This document shows positions 41,294 through 49,401 of a stretch of DNA of 64,000 nt, in pieces (the first letter of the stretch is position 1; every line of letters begins with the position of its first letter). The position numbers were made by a program, and so were the translations under genes. Source of the DNA: Polynucleobacter sp. CS-Odin-A6 (lineage in GTDB: Bacteria; Pseudomonadota; Gammaproteobacteria; Burkholderiales; Burkholderiaceae); the NCBI RefSeq assembly GCF_018882095.1, contig NZ_JACVPD010000001.1:806001-870000 (forward strand). The letters run 5' to 3'. Below the pieces are notes generated by a model. The model worked only from the letters and a program-made list of their open reading frames with translations. It made no database searches and had not been told where the DNA came from.

Positions 41294-42976
41294 ATGACAG
41301 CATTGGCTCTAGCCCGTTCGTGGCGCCCTAAAACTTTCCCTGAATTACTTGGCCAAGACCATGTAGTAAAGGCCCTTAGTCATGCTCTAGATCAGGGCCG
41401 CCTACACCACGCTTGGCTCTTTACAGGCACTCGTGGGGTTGGCAAGACGACAATCTCACGCATTATGGCCAAGGCCCTCAATTGCATTGGTGAGGATGGC
41501 TTGGGCAAGATGACTTCAACACCCTGTGGAAAATGTCCAGCCTGTTTGGGTATAGATCAAGGTCGTTTTGTTGATTATGTTGAGATGGATGCTGCGAGTA
41601 ATCGCGGAATTGATGATATCCGTGATTTGCTCGAAAAAGCCGCCTATGCCCCAGCAAATGCCCGTTTCAAGGTCTACATGATTGACGAAGTACATATGCT
41701 TAGTAAAGAGGCATTTAATGCGCTTCTGAAAACCCTAGAAGAGCCTCCCGAGCATATCAAGTTCATTTTGGCGACTACCGATCCCCAAAAAATCCCTGTC
41801 ACTATTTTGTCGCGTTGCTTGCAGTTCAACCTCAAGCAAATGCCCGTACCACTCATTGTTGAGCACCTAGAAAAAGTCCTCGCCGCAGAAAAAGTTGATT
41901 ACGAAACTAATGCACTACGAGTATTAGCAAAAGGAGCGCAAGGCTCCATGCGCGATGCCTTATCACTCACAGATCAAGCCATCGCATATGCCGCTGGTAA
42001 AGTCTCTGAAGAAGCAGTGCGCGGTATGCTGGGCACCTTAGATGATGCGTACCTCATTCGGATATTAGATTCATTGATTGCTAAAGACGGTGCTACCTTG
42101 CTTGCTATTAGCAATGAGATGGGCGAACGCAGTATGTCTTTCTCATTAGCGCTGGCTGATCTATCTAGCCTCATTCAGAAAATTGCTGCTGCACAAATAG
42201 TTCCTGAATCCGTTTTAGAAGATTGGCCTGAAGCAGCGGAGATTCATCGCTTGGCAAGTGCACTTACCAAAGAAGAGGCACAACTCTTCTACCAAATCAG
42301 TATTACGAGCCGGCCTGATTTATCTCTAGCGCCCGATGAGCAAACCGGCTTTGCAATGACGCTCTTACGCATGCTGGCCTTTCGTCCCGGAAATGAAACG
42401 CCGAGTAGAGTAGGCGCTACAGCTGGTGGTTCAGCCCCACCAGTAGCATCAGCACCTAAAGCATTTAGTCCAGCCAATCAAACTGCCGCTCCAGCTAGAT
42501 CTTCTGCTTCACCATCAGCTGCCGTAAAGCCTGCAGTTGCTGCATCAACCCCAGTATCTTCTCCACCAGCATCTATAACAGCAACTGCAGCCGACCGCCC
42601 AGACTGGCATGCCTTGATGCGTCAGCTACCGGTAAAAGGTTTGGTACAGCAGTTAGCCTTTCAGACAGAATTGCAAGATTGGGATGACGCGCCAGCAGGT
42701 GTGCGTGCAACCGTAGTAACGGCTATGCCACAACTAGCCTCTGATGCCTCCGTTGGGAGACTTGCTGATGCATTGACTGCGCACTTTGGTAAGCCAGTCA
42801 AAGTAATGATTGAGAAGGGAACTGCTGAAGCTAAAACGGTAGCTAAAGTGGATGCCCAGGTTCATCAAGAGAAAAGACAAAATGCAGAGCAAATGATTGC
42901 TCAAGATCCCTTCATATTGCAATTAGAAAAAGAGTTTGGTGCCAAGGTCGTTGGCGGCTCTGTGAAGCCTCTCTAA
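41294..42976 (+). CDS. dnaX: DNA polymerase III subunits gamma and tau
   Basis: 560 aa clamp-loader ATPase. Walker A G-T-R-G-V-G-K-T (45-52), zinc Cys C64, C78, C81, C84 and the D-E-V-H of motif II are seen. An Ala/Pro/Ser-rich linker (about 375-435) leads to the tau domain. I found no A6G slippery site, so a separate gamma form is not evident. Operon with ybaB and recR, a conserved trio. Confidence 0.97.
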   Translation: MTALALARSWRPKTFPELLGQDHVVKALSHALDQGRLHHAWLFTGTRGVGKTTISRIMAKALNCIGEDGLGKMTSTPCGKCPACLGIDQGRFVDYVEMDAASNRGIDDIRDLLEKAAYAPANARFKVYMIDEVHMLSKEAFNALLKTLEEPPEHIKFILATTDPQKIPVTILSRCLQFNLKQMPVPLIVEHLEKVLAAEKVDYETNALRVLAKGAQGSMRDALSLTDQAIAYAAGKVSEEAVRGMLGTLDDAYLIRILDSLIAKDGATLLAISNEMGERSMSFSLALADLSSLIQKIAAAQIVPESVLEDWPEAAEIHRLASALTKEEAQLFYQISITSRPDLSLAPDEQTGFAMTLLRMLAFRPGNETPSRVGATAGGSAPPVASAPKAFSPANQTAAPARSSASPSAAVKPAVAASTPVSSPPASITATAADRPDWHALMRQLPVKGLVQQLAFQTELQDWDDAPAGVRATVVTAMPQLASDASVGRLADALTAHFGKPVKVMIEKGTAEAKTVAKVDAQVHQEKRQNAEQMIAQDPFILQLEKEFGAKVVGGSVKPL

Positions 42977-43034
42977 CTGCATTTCACTAATAACTGTTCA
43001 CTATTAACACTGATTCATAAAAGGAAATAAAGCA

Positions 43035-43358
43035 ATGATGAAAGGCGGCCTTGCTGGTTTGATGAAACAAGCCCAGCAGATGCAAGAGAAGATGAAAGTA
43101 GCGCAAGAGCAGTTGGCTGCGCTCGAAGTGACTGGCCAAGCCGCTGGTGGTTTAGTCAAAGTTACTATCTCTGGTAAACACGAAATGAAACGCGTACAGA
43201 TCGATCCAGGTGCAATGGATGATCGTGAGATGCTCGAAGATTTATTAGTAACTGCCTATACAGAAGCGTTCAAGCAAGTTGAAGCGGCTAGCTCACAAGT
43301 CATGTCTGGAGCAACAGCGGGTATGCCGATGCCTCCTGGATTTAAGTTGCCGTTTTAA
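43035..43358 (+). CDS. ybaB: Nucleoid-associated protein YbaB/EbfC
   Basis: 107 aa, the E. coli length. Dimeric DNA-binding protein. It has [16 protein letters not shown] at the start, the coiled helix [11 protein letters not shown], and [12 protein letters not shown] at the end, all hallmarks. Between dnaX and recR as usual. Confidence 0.96.
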   Translation: MMKGGLAGLMKQAQQMQEKMKVAQEQLAALEVTGQAAGGLVKVTISGKHEMKRVQIDPGAMDDREMLEDLLVTAYTEAFKQVEAASSQVMSGATAGMPMPPGFKLPF

Positions 43359-43383
43359 TCATTAATAGAAAACGGTTTATTTA

Positions 43384-44007
43384 ATGGCGCGCCATGAAGC
43401 CCCACAAGATGCCCTTGGTCGTTTGATTGAGGCTCTCAGAGTATTGCCAGGAGTGGGCCCCAAGTCTGCACAACGCATGGCGTTTTACTTACTTCAGCAT
43501 GACCGCAATGGTGCCGCCATATTAGCCAAGTCATTAGGTGAAGCAGTAGAGACTGTAGGCCACTGCGCTCGTTGTAATACTTTTTCAGAAACCCAAATCT
43601 GTATCACTTGTATTGATGATCGCCGAGATTCATCGCTGCTTTGCATTGTGGAAACACCGGCTGACCAAGTGATGATGGAACAGACGCTGAGCTTTAAGGG
43701 AAACTACTTTGTCTTGATGGGTCGTATCTCACCCCTCGATGGCATGGGTCCAAATGAAATTCATTTTGATCGACTGCTCAATCGTATTGAAGCACCCGAT
43801 ACTGGATTGCCCGTAAGAGAAGTGGTGCTGGCAACGAATTTCACAAGTGAAGGTGAGGCTACAGCCCACTACATTGGTGAGATGCTCAAAGCCAAAGGCA
43901 TCAAAGTCACCAGAATTGCCAGAGGCATTCCGGTTGGTGGAGAGCTTGAATATGTGGATGCAGGCACCTTGGCTAGAGCGTTGATGGATCGCCGCACAGT
44001 AGGCTAG
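43384..44007 (+). CDS. recR: Recombination mediator RecR
   Basis: 207 aa. Works with RecF/RecO to load RecA at gaps. N-terminal helix-hairpin-helix ([11 protein letters not shown]), zinc finger [16 protein letters not shown], and Toprim start [10 protein letters not shown] weak hairpin (44032-44053) and another with a T-run (44089-44112) follow. Confidence 0.97.
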   Translation: MARHEAPQDALGRLIEALRVLPGVGPKSAQRMAFYLLQHDRNGAAILAKSLGEAVETVGHCARCNTFSETQICITCIDDRRDSSLLCIVETPADQVMMEQTLSFKGNYFVLMGRISPLDGMGPNEIHFDRLLNRIEAPDTGLPVREVVLATNFTSEGEATAHYIGEMLKAKGIKVTRIARGIPVGGELEYVDAGTLARALMDRRTVG

Positions 44008-44088
44008 TTTTCCTAAAAACCCTTTTGTGATTAGCGTTGAATGCCAGACGCTATTTCAATAAAATCTTTCCTTAGTATTTAATTGAAG

Positions 44089-44112
44089 ATGCCCTAATTT
44101 CTAGGGTATTTC
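44089..44112 (+). terminator. Possible terminator of dnaX-ybaB-recR
   Basis: ATGCCCTA, loop ATTTC, TAGGGTAT (one G-T pair), followed by TTCTC. A modest 8-bp stem. The rest of 44008-44207 shows no gene. Confidence 0.45.
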
Positions 44113-44172
44113 TCAACTTACTTTTTTTTATTAATGTTGTTCTAGCTGCGTTCCCTTATCAATTCGTCAAAA

Positions 44173-44192
44173 TTGCTATACTTGTATAGCAA
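44173..44192. promoter_or_regulatory. Operator of the RelBE-like operon
   Basis: TTGCTATACTTGTATAGCAA: 9-bp perfect arms with a 2-nt centre. It contains TATACT (44177-44182), a -10 candidate, so binding by the ribbon-helix-helix antitoxin would repress the operon. AGGGAGGG lies between it and the start at 44208. Confidence 0.8.
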
Positions 44193-44207
44193 AAATAGGG
44201 AGGGCAT

Positions 44208-44432
44208 ATGTTGGCAATACGATTACCCAAGGAAATTGAATTGAGATTAGATTATTTAGCCAAGGCCACTGGCAGAACTAAAACCTTCTATGCCCGAGAG
44301 GCAATACTGACCTACTTAGAGGATTTAGAAGACCTATATCTGGCAGATAAAGGGATGAAGGCGCTAAAAAGTGGCAAAGTAAAAGCTATTCCATTGGATC
44401 AAGTGGAGCGAAATCTTGGTTTGGCTGATTGA
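44208..44432 (+). CDS. Ribbon-helix-helix antitoxin (RelB-like)
   Basis: 74 aa. The N-terminus M-L-A-I-R-L-P-K-E-I-E-L-R-L-D-Y-L-A-K-A-T-G-R-T-K-T is a ribbon-helix-helix (TraY/StbD-like RelB) that binds DNA; the C-terminal part (L-E-D-L-Y-L-A-D-K, then V-E-R-N-L-G-L) binds the toxin. Strong ribosome site. The toxin start lies 17 bp inside this gene. Confidence 0.9.
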   Translation: MLAIRLPKEIELRLDYLAKATGRTKTFYAREAILTYLEDLEDLYLADKGMKALKSGKVKAIPLDQVERNLGLAD

Positions 44433-44685
44433 GTTTCTTCCATCAGCAGAAAAACAATTGAGCAAGTTAGATCGTAAGGTAGCTAAAAGAATTTTAGAGT
44501 TTTGTAGGAATCGGCTCGCTGCACAGGTCGATCCAAGAAATCTTGGCGAAGCTTTAAAAGGAACGTTATATGGTAATTACTGGCGTTATCGAGTGGGTGA
44601 TCACCGAATTATTGCCTCCATCCGAGATAAAGAGATCAACATTCTCATTGTAAGTGTTGGTGACCGTAAGCACATCTACAAATAA
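44416..44685 (+). CDS. RelE/StbE-type toxin
   Basis: 89 aa from TTG 44416, inside the antitoxin gene, so translation is coupled. Family features: V-W-L-I-E-F-L-P-S-A-E-K-Q-L-S-K-L-D, then Y-W-R-Y-R-V-G-D-H-R-I-I-A-S-I and V-S-V-G-D-R-K-H-I-Y. RelE toxins cut mRNA in the ribosome A site. The key basic and Tyr residues look intact. The ParD-like gene starts within its stop codon. Confidence 0.9.
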   Translation: MVWLIEFLPSAEKQLSKLDRKVAKRILEFCRNRLAAQVDPRNLGEALKGTLYGNYWRYRVGDHRIIASIRDKEINILIVSVGDRKHIYK

Positions 44686-44882
44686 TGCCTAAAGTGATTC
44701 GGATATCTCACGACCTAGTTATGCAAGCCAGAAAAGCTAGGGAGGTAAACGGAAGATCACCATCGCAACAAATTGAGCATTGGGTGCGCTTCGGAAAACT
44801 GGCTGAAGACCATTCAGAATTAACACCTCAAATGTTGCTTGATATCCTCAATACCAATTCTCTTAAGCCCATTCGTCACTAA
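44685..44882 (+). CDS. ParD-like antitoxin-family protein
   Basis: 65 aa. The start overlaps the RelE stop by one base. It reads V-I-R-I-S-H-D-L-V-M-Q-A-R-K-A-R-E-V-N-G-R-S-P-S-Q-Q-I-E-H-W-V-R-F-G-K-L-A-E, matching the ParD_like family (PF11903 type). Such genes are usually single or follow their own toxin; here it is the third gene of a RelBE operon. It may be a second antitoxin or an extra DNA-binding factor. Confidence 0.82.
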   Translation: MPKVIRISHDLVMQARKAREVNGRSPSQQIEHWVRFGKLAEDHSELTPQMLLDILNTNSLKPIRH

Positions 44883-44940
44883 AGAGACACAAATTCTAGG
44901 TAAATTGCCCCGTTTTGGGGATAATCCGTTTTGTGTCTTT
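44881..44940 (+). terminator. Long stem-loop after the toxin-antitoxin operon
   Basis: AAAG(AG)ACACAAA at 44881-44893 pairs with TTTGTGTCTTT at 44930-44940; an inner hairpin CCCC-GTTTT-GGGG-like element lies at 44908-44920. It has T-rich ends but no long U-run; it may end the operon or form a boundary structure. Confidence 0.5.
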
Positions 44941-45023
44941 GCGCGACTTCAATCCCGCACCGTGCCTTTCTAATTAGCTTTACTGGTTACTGGCCATTGA
45001 TGCTACTTATTGTGAAATTGTGA

Positions 45024-46436
45024 ATGACCCACAAGTCCTATCTTCTCCTGTTGAGTTTGCTTGCTGCAGTTTGTAGTACAAATGCGCTCGCTCAAAAAGC
45101 AGGATCGGGTTCAGACCAAGTTGCTACATTTGCTGCCCCCATTGAAGATATACCCACTGAAGGAACGCTCTTTGGTTTACCAGTGAACATTCACGGTCAA
45201 ACAACTTACATTAACCAGCGCTACAACAATTTCACCTCATCCTATTCTGGTCAGAACAGTTTGAATGCTCAGAAATCGATGAGCTACACCTGGTCAGGTA
45301 CATTATTCTTTGGTGCTCGCATTGCACCGAATACCGATGTGTATTTCAATCCAGAAGTTGTTTCTGGAGTGCCATTTTCTGGCTTAACCGGTTTGGCTGG
45401 TTTTACAAATGGCGAAGCAACCAAAGCGGGCGGAGCCCAAGCGAAGTTTTATTCTGCCCGCGCCTTTGCACGTCATACGATTAATCAAGAGGGCGACAAA
45501 GTCGTGCTCGAGAACGAAGCCAATCAAATTACGCAGACTGTGAGTAGCAATCGCGTAGTGCTCACTGGCGGTCAGTTCTCTACGCTCGATATCTTTGATG
45601 ACAGTCGTTACGCCAAAGATCCCCGGGTACAGTTCATGAACTGGGGCAATATGACCTATCTCGCCTATGACTATGCAGCCGATGCGCGTGGCTACAGCTG
45701 GGGCTTAGCAGGGGAGTGGTATCTCGATAACTGGGTGATGCGTGCATCACGCATGTTGGCTCCTAAGTCTCCTAATGGCCGTGATCTGAATTGGCAAATC
45801 TTTAACAACTATGGTGATCAGATTGAGGTAGAACGTCAACACCATATTGCCGACCTACCAGGTAAGGTCAGCGTATTGGCCTATCGCAACAAAATGATCT
45901 TGGCCCGGTTTGAGGATGCGACAAATTATGTGATCCAGAACAATGCCCAGGGAACACAGGCTATTAATAATGTCCGCACCAGCAATCAATTTAAAACCGG
46001 TATTGGTATTCATGGTGAGCAAGCCTTGACCAAAGATCTGGGTGTCTATGCACGTGCCTTCACATCGGATGGCCATACAGAAACCATGTCCTTTACTGAA
46101 GCAGATAACTCGCTCTCGATTGGTATGGGTATGAATGGCACAAGCTGGCAGCGCCCCCATGACAGCATCGGTGTCTCCATGATGCAAAATGGTTTATCTA
46201 GCTACCGTCGCAGCTATCTGCAAGCAGGCGGCGTTTCTTATTTCATTGGCGACTATGCCAGCCGAAATCAAACGATCTCTTACACACCAGAGCGCATTGG
46301 TGAGGTCTATTACAACGCGACGGTAGTTAAGAACGTCCTTGCTGGACTGAACTTCCAACACATCATCAATCCAGCCTATAACTCTGCCCGTGGCCCGGTA
46401 AACATCCTCTCTTTTAGGATTCATGCGGAGTTTTGA
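45024..46436 (+). CDS. OprB-family carbohydrate-selective porin
   Basis: 470 aa. ATG 45024 begins a signal peptide ending T-N-A-L-A-Q. Motifs of the OprB barrel: N-I-H-G-Q-T-T-Y-I-N-Q near the N-terminus, P-E-V-V-S-G-V-P-F-S-G, L-T-G-G-Q-F-S-T-L-D-I-F-D-D and the final strand S-F-R-I-H-A-E-F ending in Phe. It lets small sugars or similar solutes through the outer membrane. Single gene; its solute is unknown. Confidence 0.85.
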   Translation: MTHKSYLLLLSLLAAVCSTNALAQKAGSGSDQVATFAAPIEDIPTEGTLFGLPVNIHGQTTYINQRYNNFTSSYSGQNSLNAQKSMSYTWSGTLFFGARIAPNTDVYFNPEVVSGVPFSGLTGLAGFTNGEATKAGGAQAKFYSARAFARHTINQEGDKVVLENEANQITQTVSSNRVVLTGGQFSTLDIFDDSRYAKDPRVQFMNWGNMTYLAYDYAADARGYSWGLAGEWYLDNWVMRASRMLAPKSPNGRDLNWQIFNNYGDQIEVERQHHIADLPGKVSVLAYRNKMILARFEDATNYVIQNNAQGTQAINNVRTSNQFKTGIGIHGEQALTKDLGVYARAFTSDGHTETMSFTEADNSLSIGMGMNGTSWQRPHDSIGVSMMQNGLSSYRRSYLQAGGVSYFIGDYASRNQTISYTPERIGEVYYNATVVKNVLAGLNFQHIINPAYNSARGPVNILSFRIHAEF

Positions 46437-46611
46437 GTATTTGAGGGTGCTGAGATTTCATTATTTCTTTTAGAATCAATAAGATAGAAATCCTCTATTA
46501 ATAGACTTTTGGCTTTTCTCACCTATAATCACCCAAACCCCCTGTAAAGACAGATAAATCTGCATCTGGGGCTATAAAAACAGCATTAGTACAGATTTAG
46601 AGGCAGTCGAT

Positions 46612-48132
46612 TTGATTCACGCCCAGATTAAAACGAGCGAATTGATTATTCCGAACATCACCCCCTTCAAGCGGGCAATCTGTGCTGTCGCATCTGTGTT
46701 TTTAATCCCCTCAGTTTGTGCGCAATCATCCCCTGCCAGCGTGACGGTTCAGACGAATGAATCCAAAGCGCTATTGTCTGCGCCTCCAATTGTAGGTAAT
46801 GACACTGGTGCGGCAAATGCAGCCTCCCTATTTGCTCCAGTTACTCCTAGCAATATGCCGAAGATTTACGCCAAGGGCGCACCTTCTGGCCCGGCTGAAA
46901 TGGATTTGCGTCAACTGTGGACCGAGTTAAAGATTAACAATCCGCAACTATCCTCTTTGCGTGAATCTTACTTATCTGCCAAAGCAACCGTGCCCCAGAT
47001 TAATGCACCAGCCAATCCCCAGGTTGGTCTGGTCTGGTCTGGTATGCCAGTGAACTCGCCATTTGCTTTGGGTGGCGCTAATGCACCAAGTCCTTCAAAC
47101 CCGGGGGGTGGGGGTATTAGTAGCAACAATTCAATTTCTATTGCTCAGCCATTTCAGTTCCCAGGCAAGAAGAGTTTGGCTGCAGATATTGCCAACACCA
47201 ATGCTGAGGCGCTTCTGGCCCAGAGTGAATCCACCTATTTGCAATTGGGTGCCCAGCTATCGACTTTGTATTACGGCGCTCTGGCATCCCAAAAACAATT
47301 GCAAGTCTTAAAAGAATCTGTGATGCGTTTGGAGATGATCAAGAACGTCGCTAAAGCACGTTATTCCAATAATGCCGCTGCTTACGTGGAATATCTCAAC
47401 GCGCAGGTCTCGCAAAGTGCGGCCCAAGCTGATCAATTTAACGTAGAGCGTCAACTACAAGTGGCGCTCAACAATATCAATACCTTGGTCGGTCGCCACT
47501 CACGAGAGAAGTTAGTCTTGCGTGGTGATGTGCGTCGGGCGATGACTAGCGTGCCAACCTTAGTTGAATTGGAGGATTATGCTGAAACGAGTCATCCCTC
47601 CTTAAAGAGTTCCGCATTACAACTCGATGCAGCCCGCAAGGGCGTCGATTTAGCAAAGAAAGCCTATTTACCAGACTTTCAGGTAATTGGATCGTCTTTC
47701 ACTCCCCGAGGCCCTTTTTCTGCAAACAATGGCGCAATGTTTTATCAGCTAGAGCTAGACCTGATCATTCCGCTGTATTTCTTCACCAAGGAGAAATACG
47801 GAGTAGAGCAGGCGCAACGGAATCAAGCGGCCGCTGAAGCGGGTAATATTTCGAATCGGCAGCAAATTGTGTTGGCCGTGAATAGTGCTTTTGCAGCTTA
47901 TGAGCAAGCGAAGAATCAAACCCAATTCTTGAAAGAGCGTCAAGTGCCTCAAGCAGATGCTGCTTATAAGGTAGGTTTAACGCAGTATTCTAATAATGGT
48001 CAGGGATTTAATGATTTACTGACAGCGCAGACTCAATTGCGTAACCTCGAAGTTCAATTAGCGCTAGCGGAGAGCAATCTTCTGCAGGCCCAAGCAGTAT
48101 TGCTAGTGACCTCTGGCAAAGAACCTTTTTAA
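46612..48132 (+). CDS. TolC-family outer membrane factor (CzcC/CusC-like)
   Basis: 506 aa from TTG 46612 (AGAGG upstream). A long N-terminus with a signal-like segment (F-K-R-A-I-C-A-V-A-S-V-F-L-I-P-S-V-C-A-Q) leads to two outer-membrane-efflux repeats: L-R-E-S-Y-L-S-A-K-A-T-V-P-Q-I and Q-A-D-A-A-Y-K-V-G-L-T-Q-Y. It forms the exit duct of the tripartite exporter with the next two genes (6- to 9-nt gap). No lipobox is seen. A CCCC...GGGG imperfect repeat in the leader (46537-46570) may be regulatory. Confidence 0.88.
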   Translation: MIHAQIKTSELIIPNITPFKRAICAVASVFLIPSVCAQSSPASVTVQTNESKALLSAPPIVGNDTGAANAASLFAPVTPSNMPKIYAKGAPSGPAEMDLRQLWTELKINNPQLSSLRESYLSAKATVPQINAPANPQVGLVWSGMPVNSPFALGGANAPSPSNPGGGGISSNNSISIAQPFQFPGKKSLAADIANTNAEALLAQSESTYLQLGAQLSTLYYGALASQKQLQVLKESVMRLEMIKNVAKARYSNNAAAYVEYLNAQVSQSAAQADQFNVERQLQVALNNINTLVGRHSREKLVLRGDVRRAMTSVPTLVELEDYAETSHPSLKSSALQLDAARKGVDLAKKAYLPDFQVIGSSFTPRGPFSANNGAMFYQLELDLIIPLYFFTKEKYGVEQAQRNQAAAEAGNISNRQQIVLAVNSAFAAYEQAKNQTQFLKERQVPQADAAYKVGLTQYSNNGQGFNDLLTAQTQLRNLEVQLALAESNLLQAQAVLLVTSGKEPF

Positions 48133-48141
48133 GGAGCAGTG

Positions 48142-49401
48142 TTGAAAGACAAAATTCTTTCTTTTTTGCAATCTGGGCTCAAGACCTCGAAGCGCCTATG
48201 GGGCGAACTACTCCATCACGCTAGCGTCAAATTAGAGGAGCTACGAACATCGTACTGGGCCTTAGAGGCTTCGACCCGTGCCCGCATTCGCTTTGCTGCG
48301 ATTAGCATTTCCATTCTGATGTTCGGTATCGTGATTGGCTTGGCGGTCAATGTAAATCGCCCCGTCAAGATAGAGAAGACGGATAAGAGTTTAAAGATTG
48401 AAAAAACGGGTTCGATGGAATTGCGTTTGCCAGGAGTTGAACTCAATCCTAATATTTATATTTTTCAAACCGCAGTCAAAGTTCCCGTTCCTGTCGAGTT
48501 AAATGTTCCTGGACGTCTGGCATTTAATGCTGAAAAGTCCAAAGTACTGTCGGCTCGAGCGCCTGGCCGAGTTGAGCGTATTTATGCATTCGATGGAGCG
48601 AATGTCAGCATCGGTTCTCCGGTAATCGAGCTTTATAGCCCCGACTTTATTTCTGCCCAACAGGAATATTTATTGTCATCAAAGATGGCAAAAATCCTTG
48701 AAGCAAATAAGTCCATGAGTGATCTCATGGCAGATGCCTCCATTACCCAACAGGCTGCAGCCAATCGGATACGCAACCTGGGTGTTGGCGAGGGAGATAT
48801 TAAAGGGCTGGAGAAGAATGGTAAAACTCAGGCGAACCTAGTGATGCGTTCGCCATTAGAGGGTATCGTTGTCAAGCGTTCCGTTGAGCCAGGTTCAATT
48901 GTGAACGCAGGAGATGTTCTGGTTACCCTCGCAAATCCGCGTGAGCTGTGGTTCCTGGGGAGTGTTTATGAGCAGGATATCCGCAAAATTCAGAAGGGCC
49001 AGACGATTATTTTGCGCTCTCAATCCTACCCAGATCGGGAGTTCACCGCGGTTGCCAATTACATTTCCCCAGTGATTGACCCTGAGACGCATGCCCTATT
49101 AATTCGTTGTGACGTAGAGAATGCAGAAGGTTTGTTGCGTCCAGATATGTATGTTAGCGCCAAGTTAAAAGTCGGTGATGCTGAGGCGGTAGTAGTTCCT
49201 CAGACAGCTATCGTGCGGGTGCGCGAAATGCGTTACGTCATCATCAAAACAGCCTCTGATACTTTTCGTCGATTTGCAATTAAGGGCTATGACTTAGATG
49301 GCAAGCGATTTGCTGTGACCGAAGGGTTGGAGCCAGGCATGCAAGTGCTGACTGACGGCGCAGTCTTGCTGAATGATCGCTTTGCAAAGCAGGAGGAATA
49401 A
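48142..49401 (+). CDS. Efflux RND periplasmic adaptor (CzcB/CusB-like)
   Basis: 419 aa from TTG 48142, five bases after AAGGAG; a GTG at 48139 is too close to it. A membrane anchor lies at about 50-70. The barrel-sandwich part has A-P-G-R-V-E-R-I-Y-A-F-D-G-A-N-V and S-P-L-E-G-I-V-V-K-R-S-V-E-P-G, with a short coiled hairpin between. No CusB-type Met cluster or CzcB His-rich domain is evident, so metal choice is open. Followed directly by the pump gene. Confidence 0.88.
   Translation: MKDKILSFLQSGLKTSKRLWGELLHHASVKLEELRTSYWALEASTRARIRFAAISISILMFGIVIGLAVNVNRPVKIEKTDKSLKIEKTGSMELRLPGVELNPNIYIFQTAVKVPVPVELNVPGRLAFNAEKSKVLSARAPGRVERIYAFDGANVSIGSPVIELYSPDFISAQQEYLLSSKMAKILEANKSMSDLMADASITQQAAANRIRNLGVGEGDIKGLEKNGKTQANLVMRSPLEGIVVKRSVEPGSIVNAGDVLVTLANPRELWFLGSVYEQDIRKIQKGQTIILRSQSYPDREFTAVANYISPVIDPETHALLIRCDVENAEGLLRPDMYVSAKLKVGDAEAVVVPQTAIVRVREMRYVIIKTASDTFRRFAIKGYDLDGKRFAVTEGLEPGMQVLTDGAVLLNDRFAKQEE

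Noticed and set aside
42400..42960. Programmed frameshift in dnaX
   Set aside because: No A6G or similar slippery heptamer with a following hairpin was found; only short A5 runs elsewhere in the gene.
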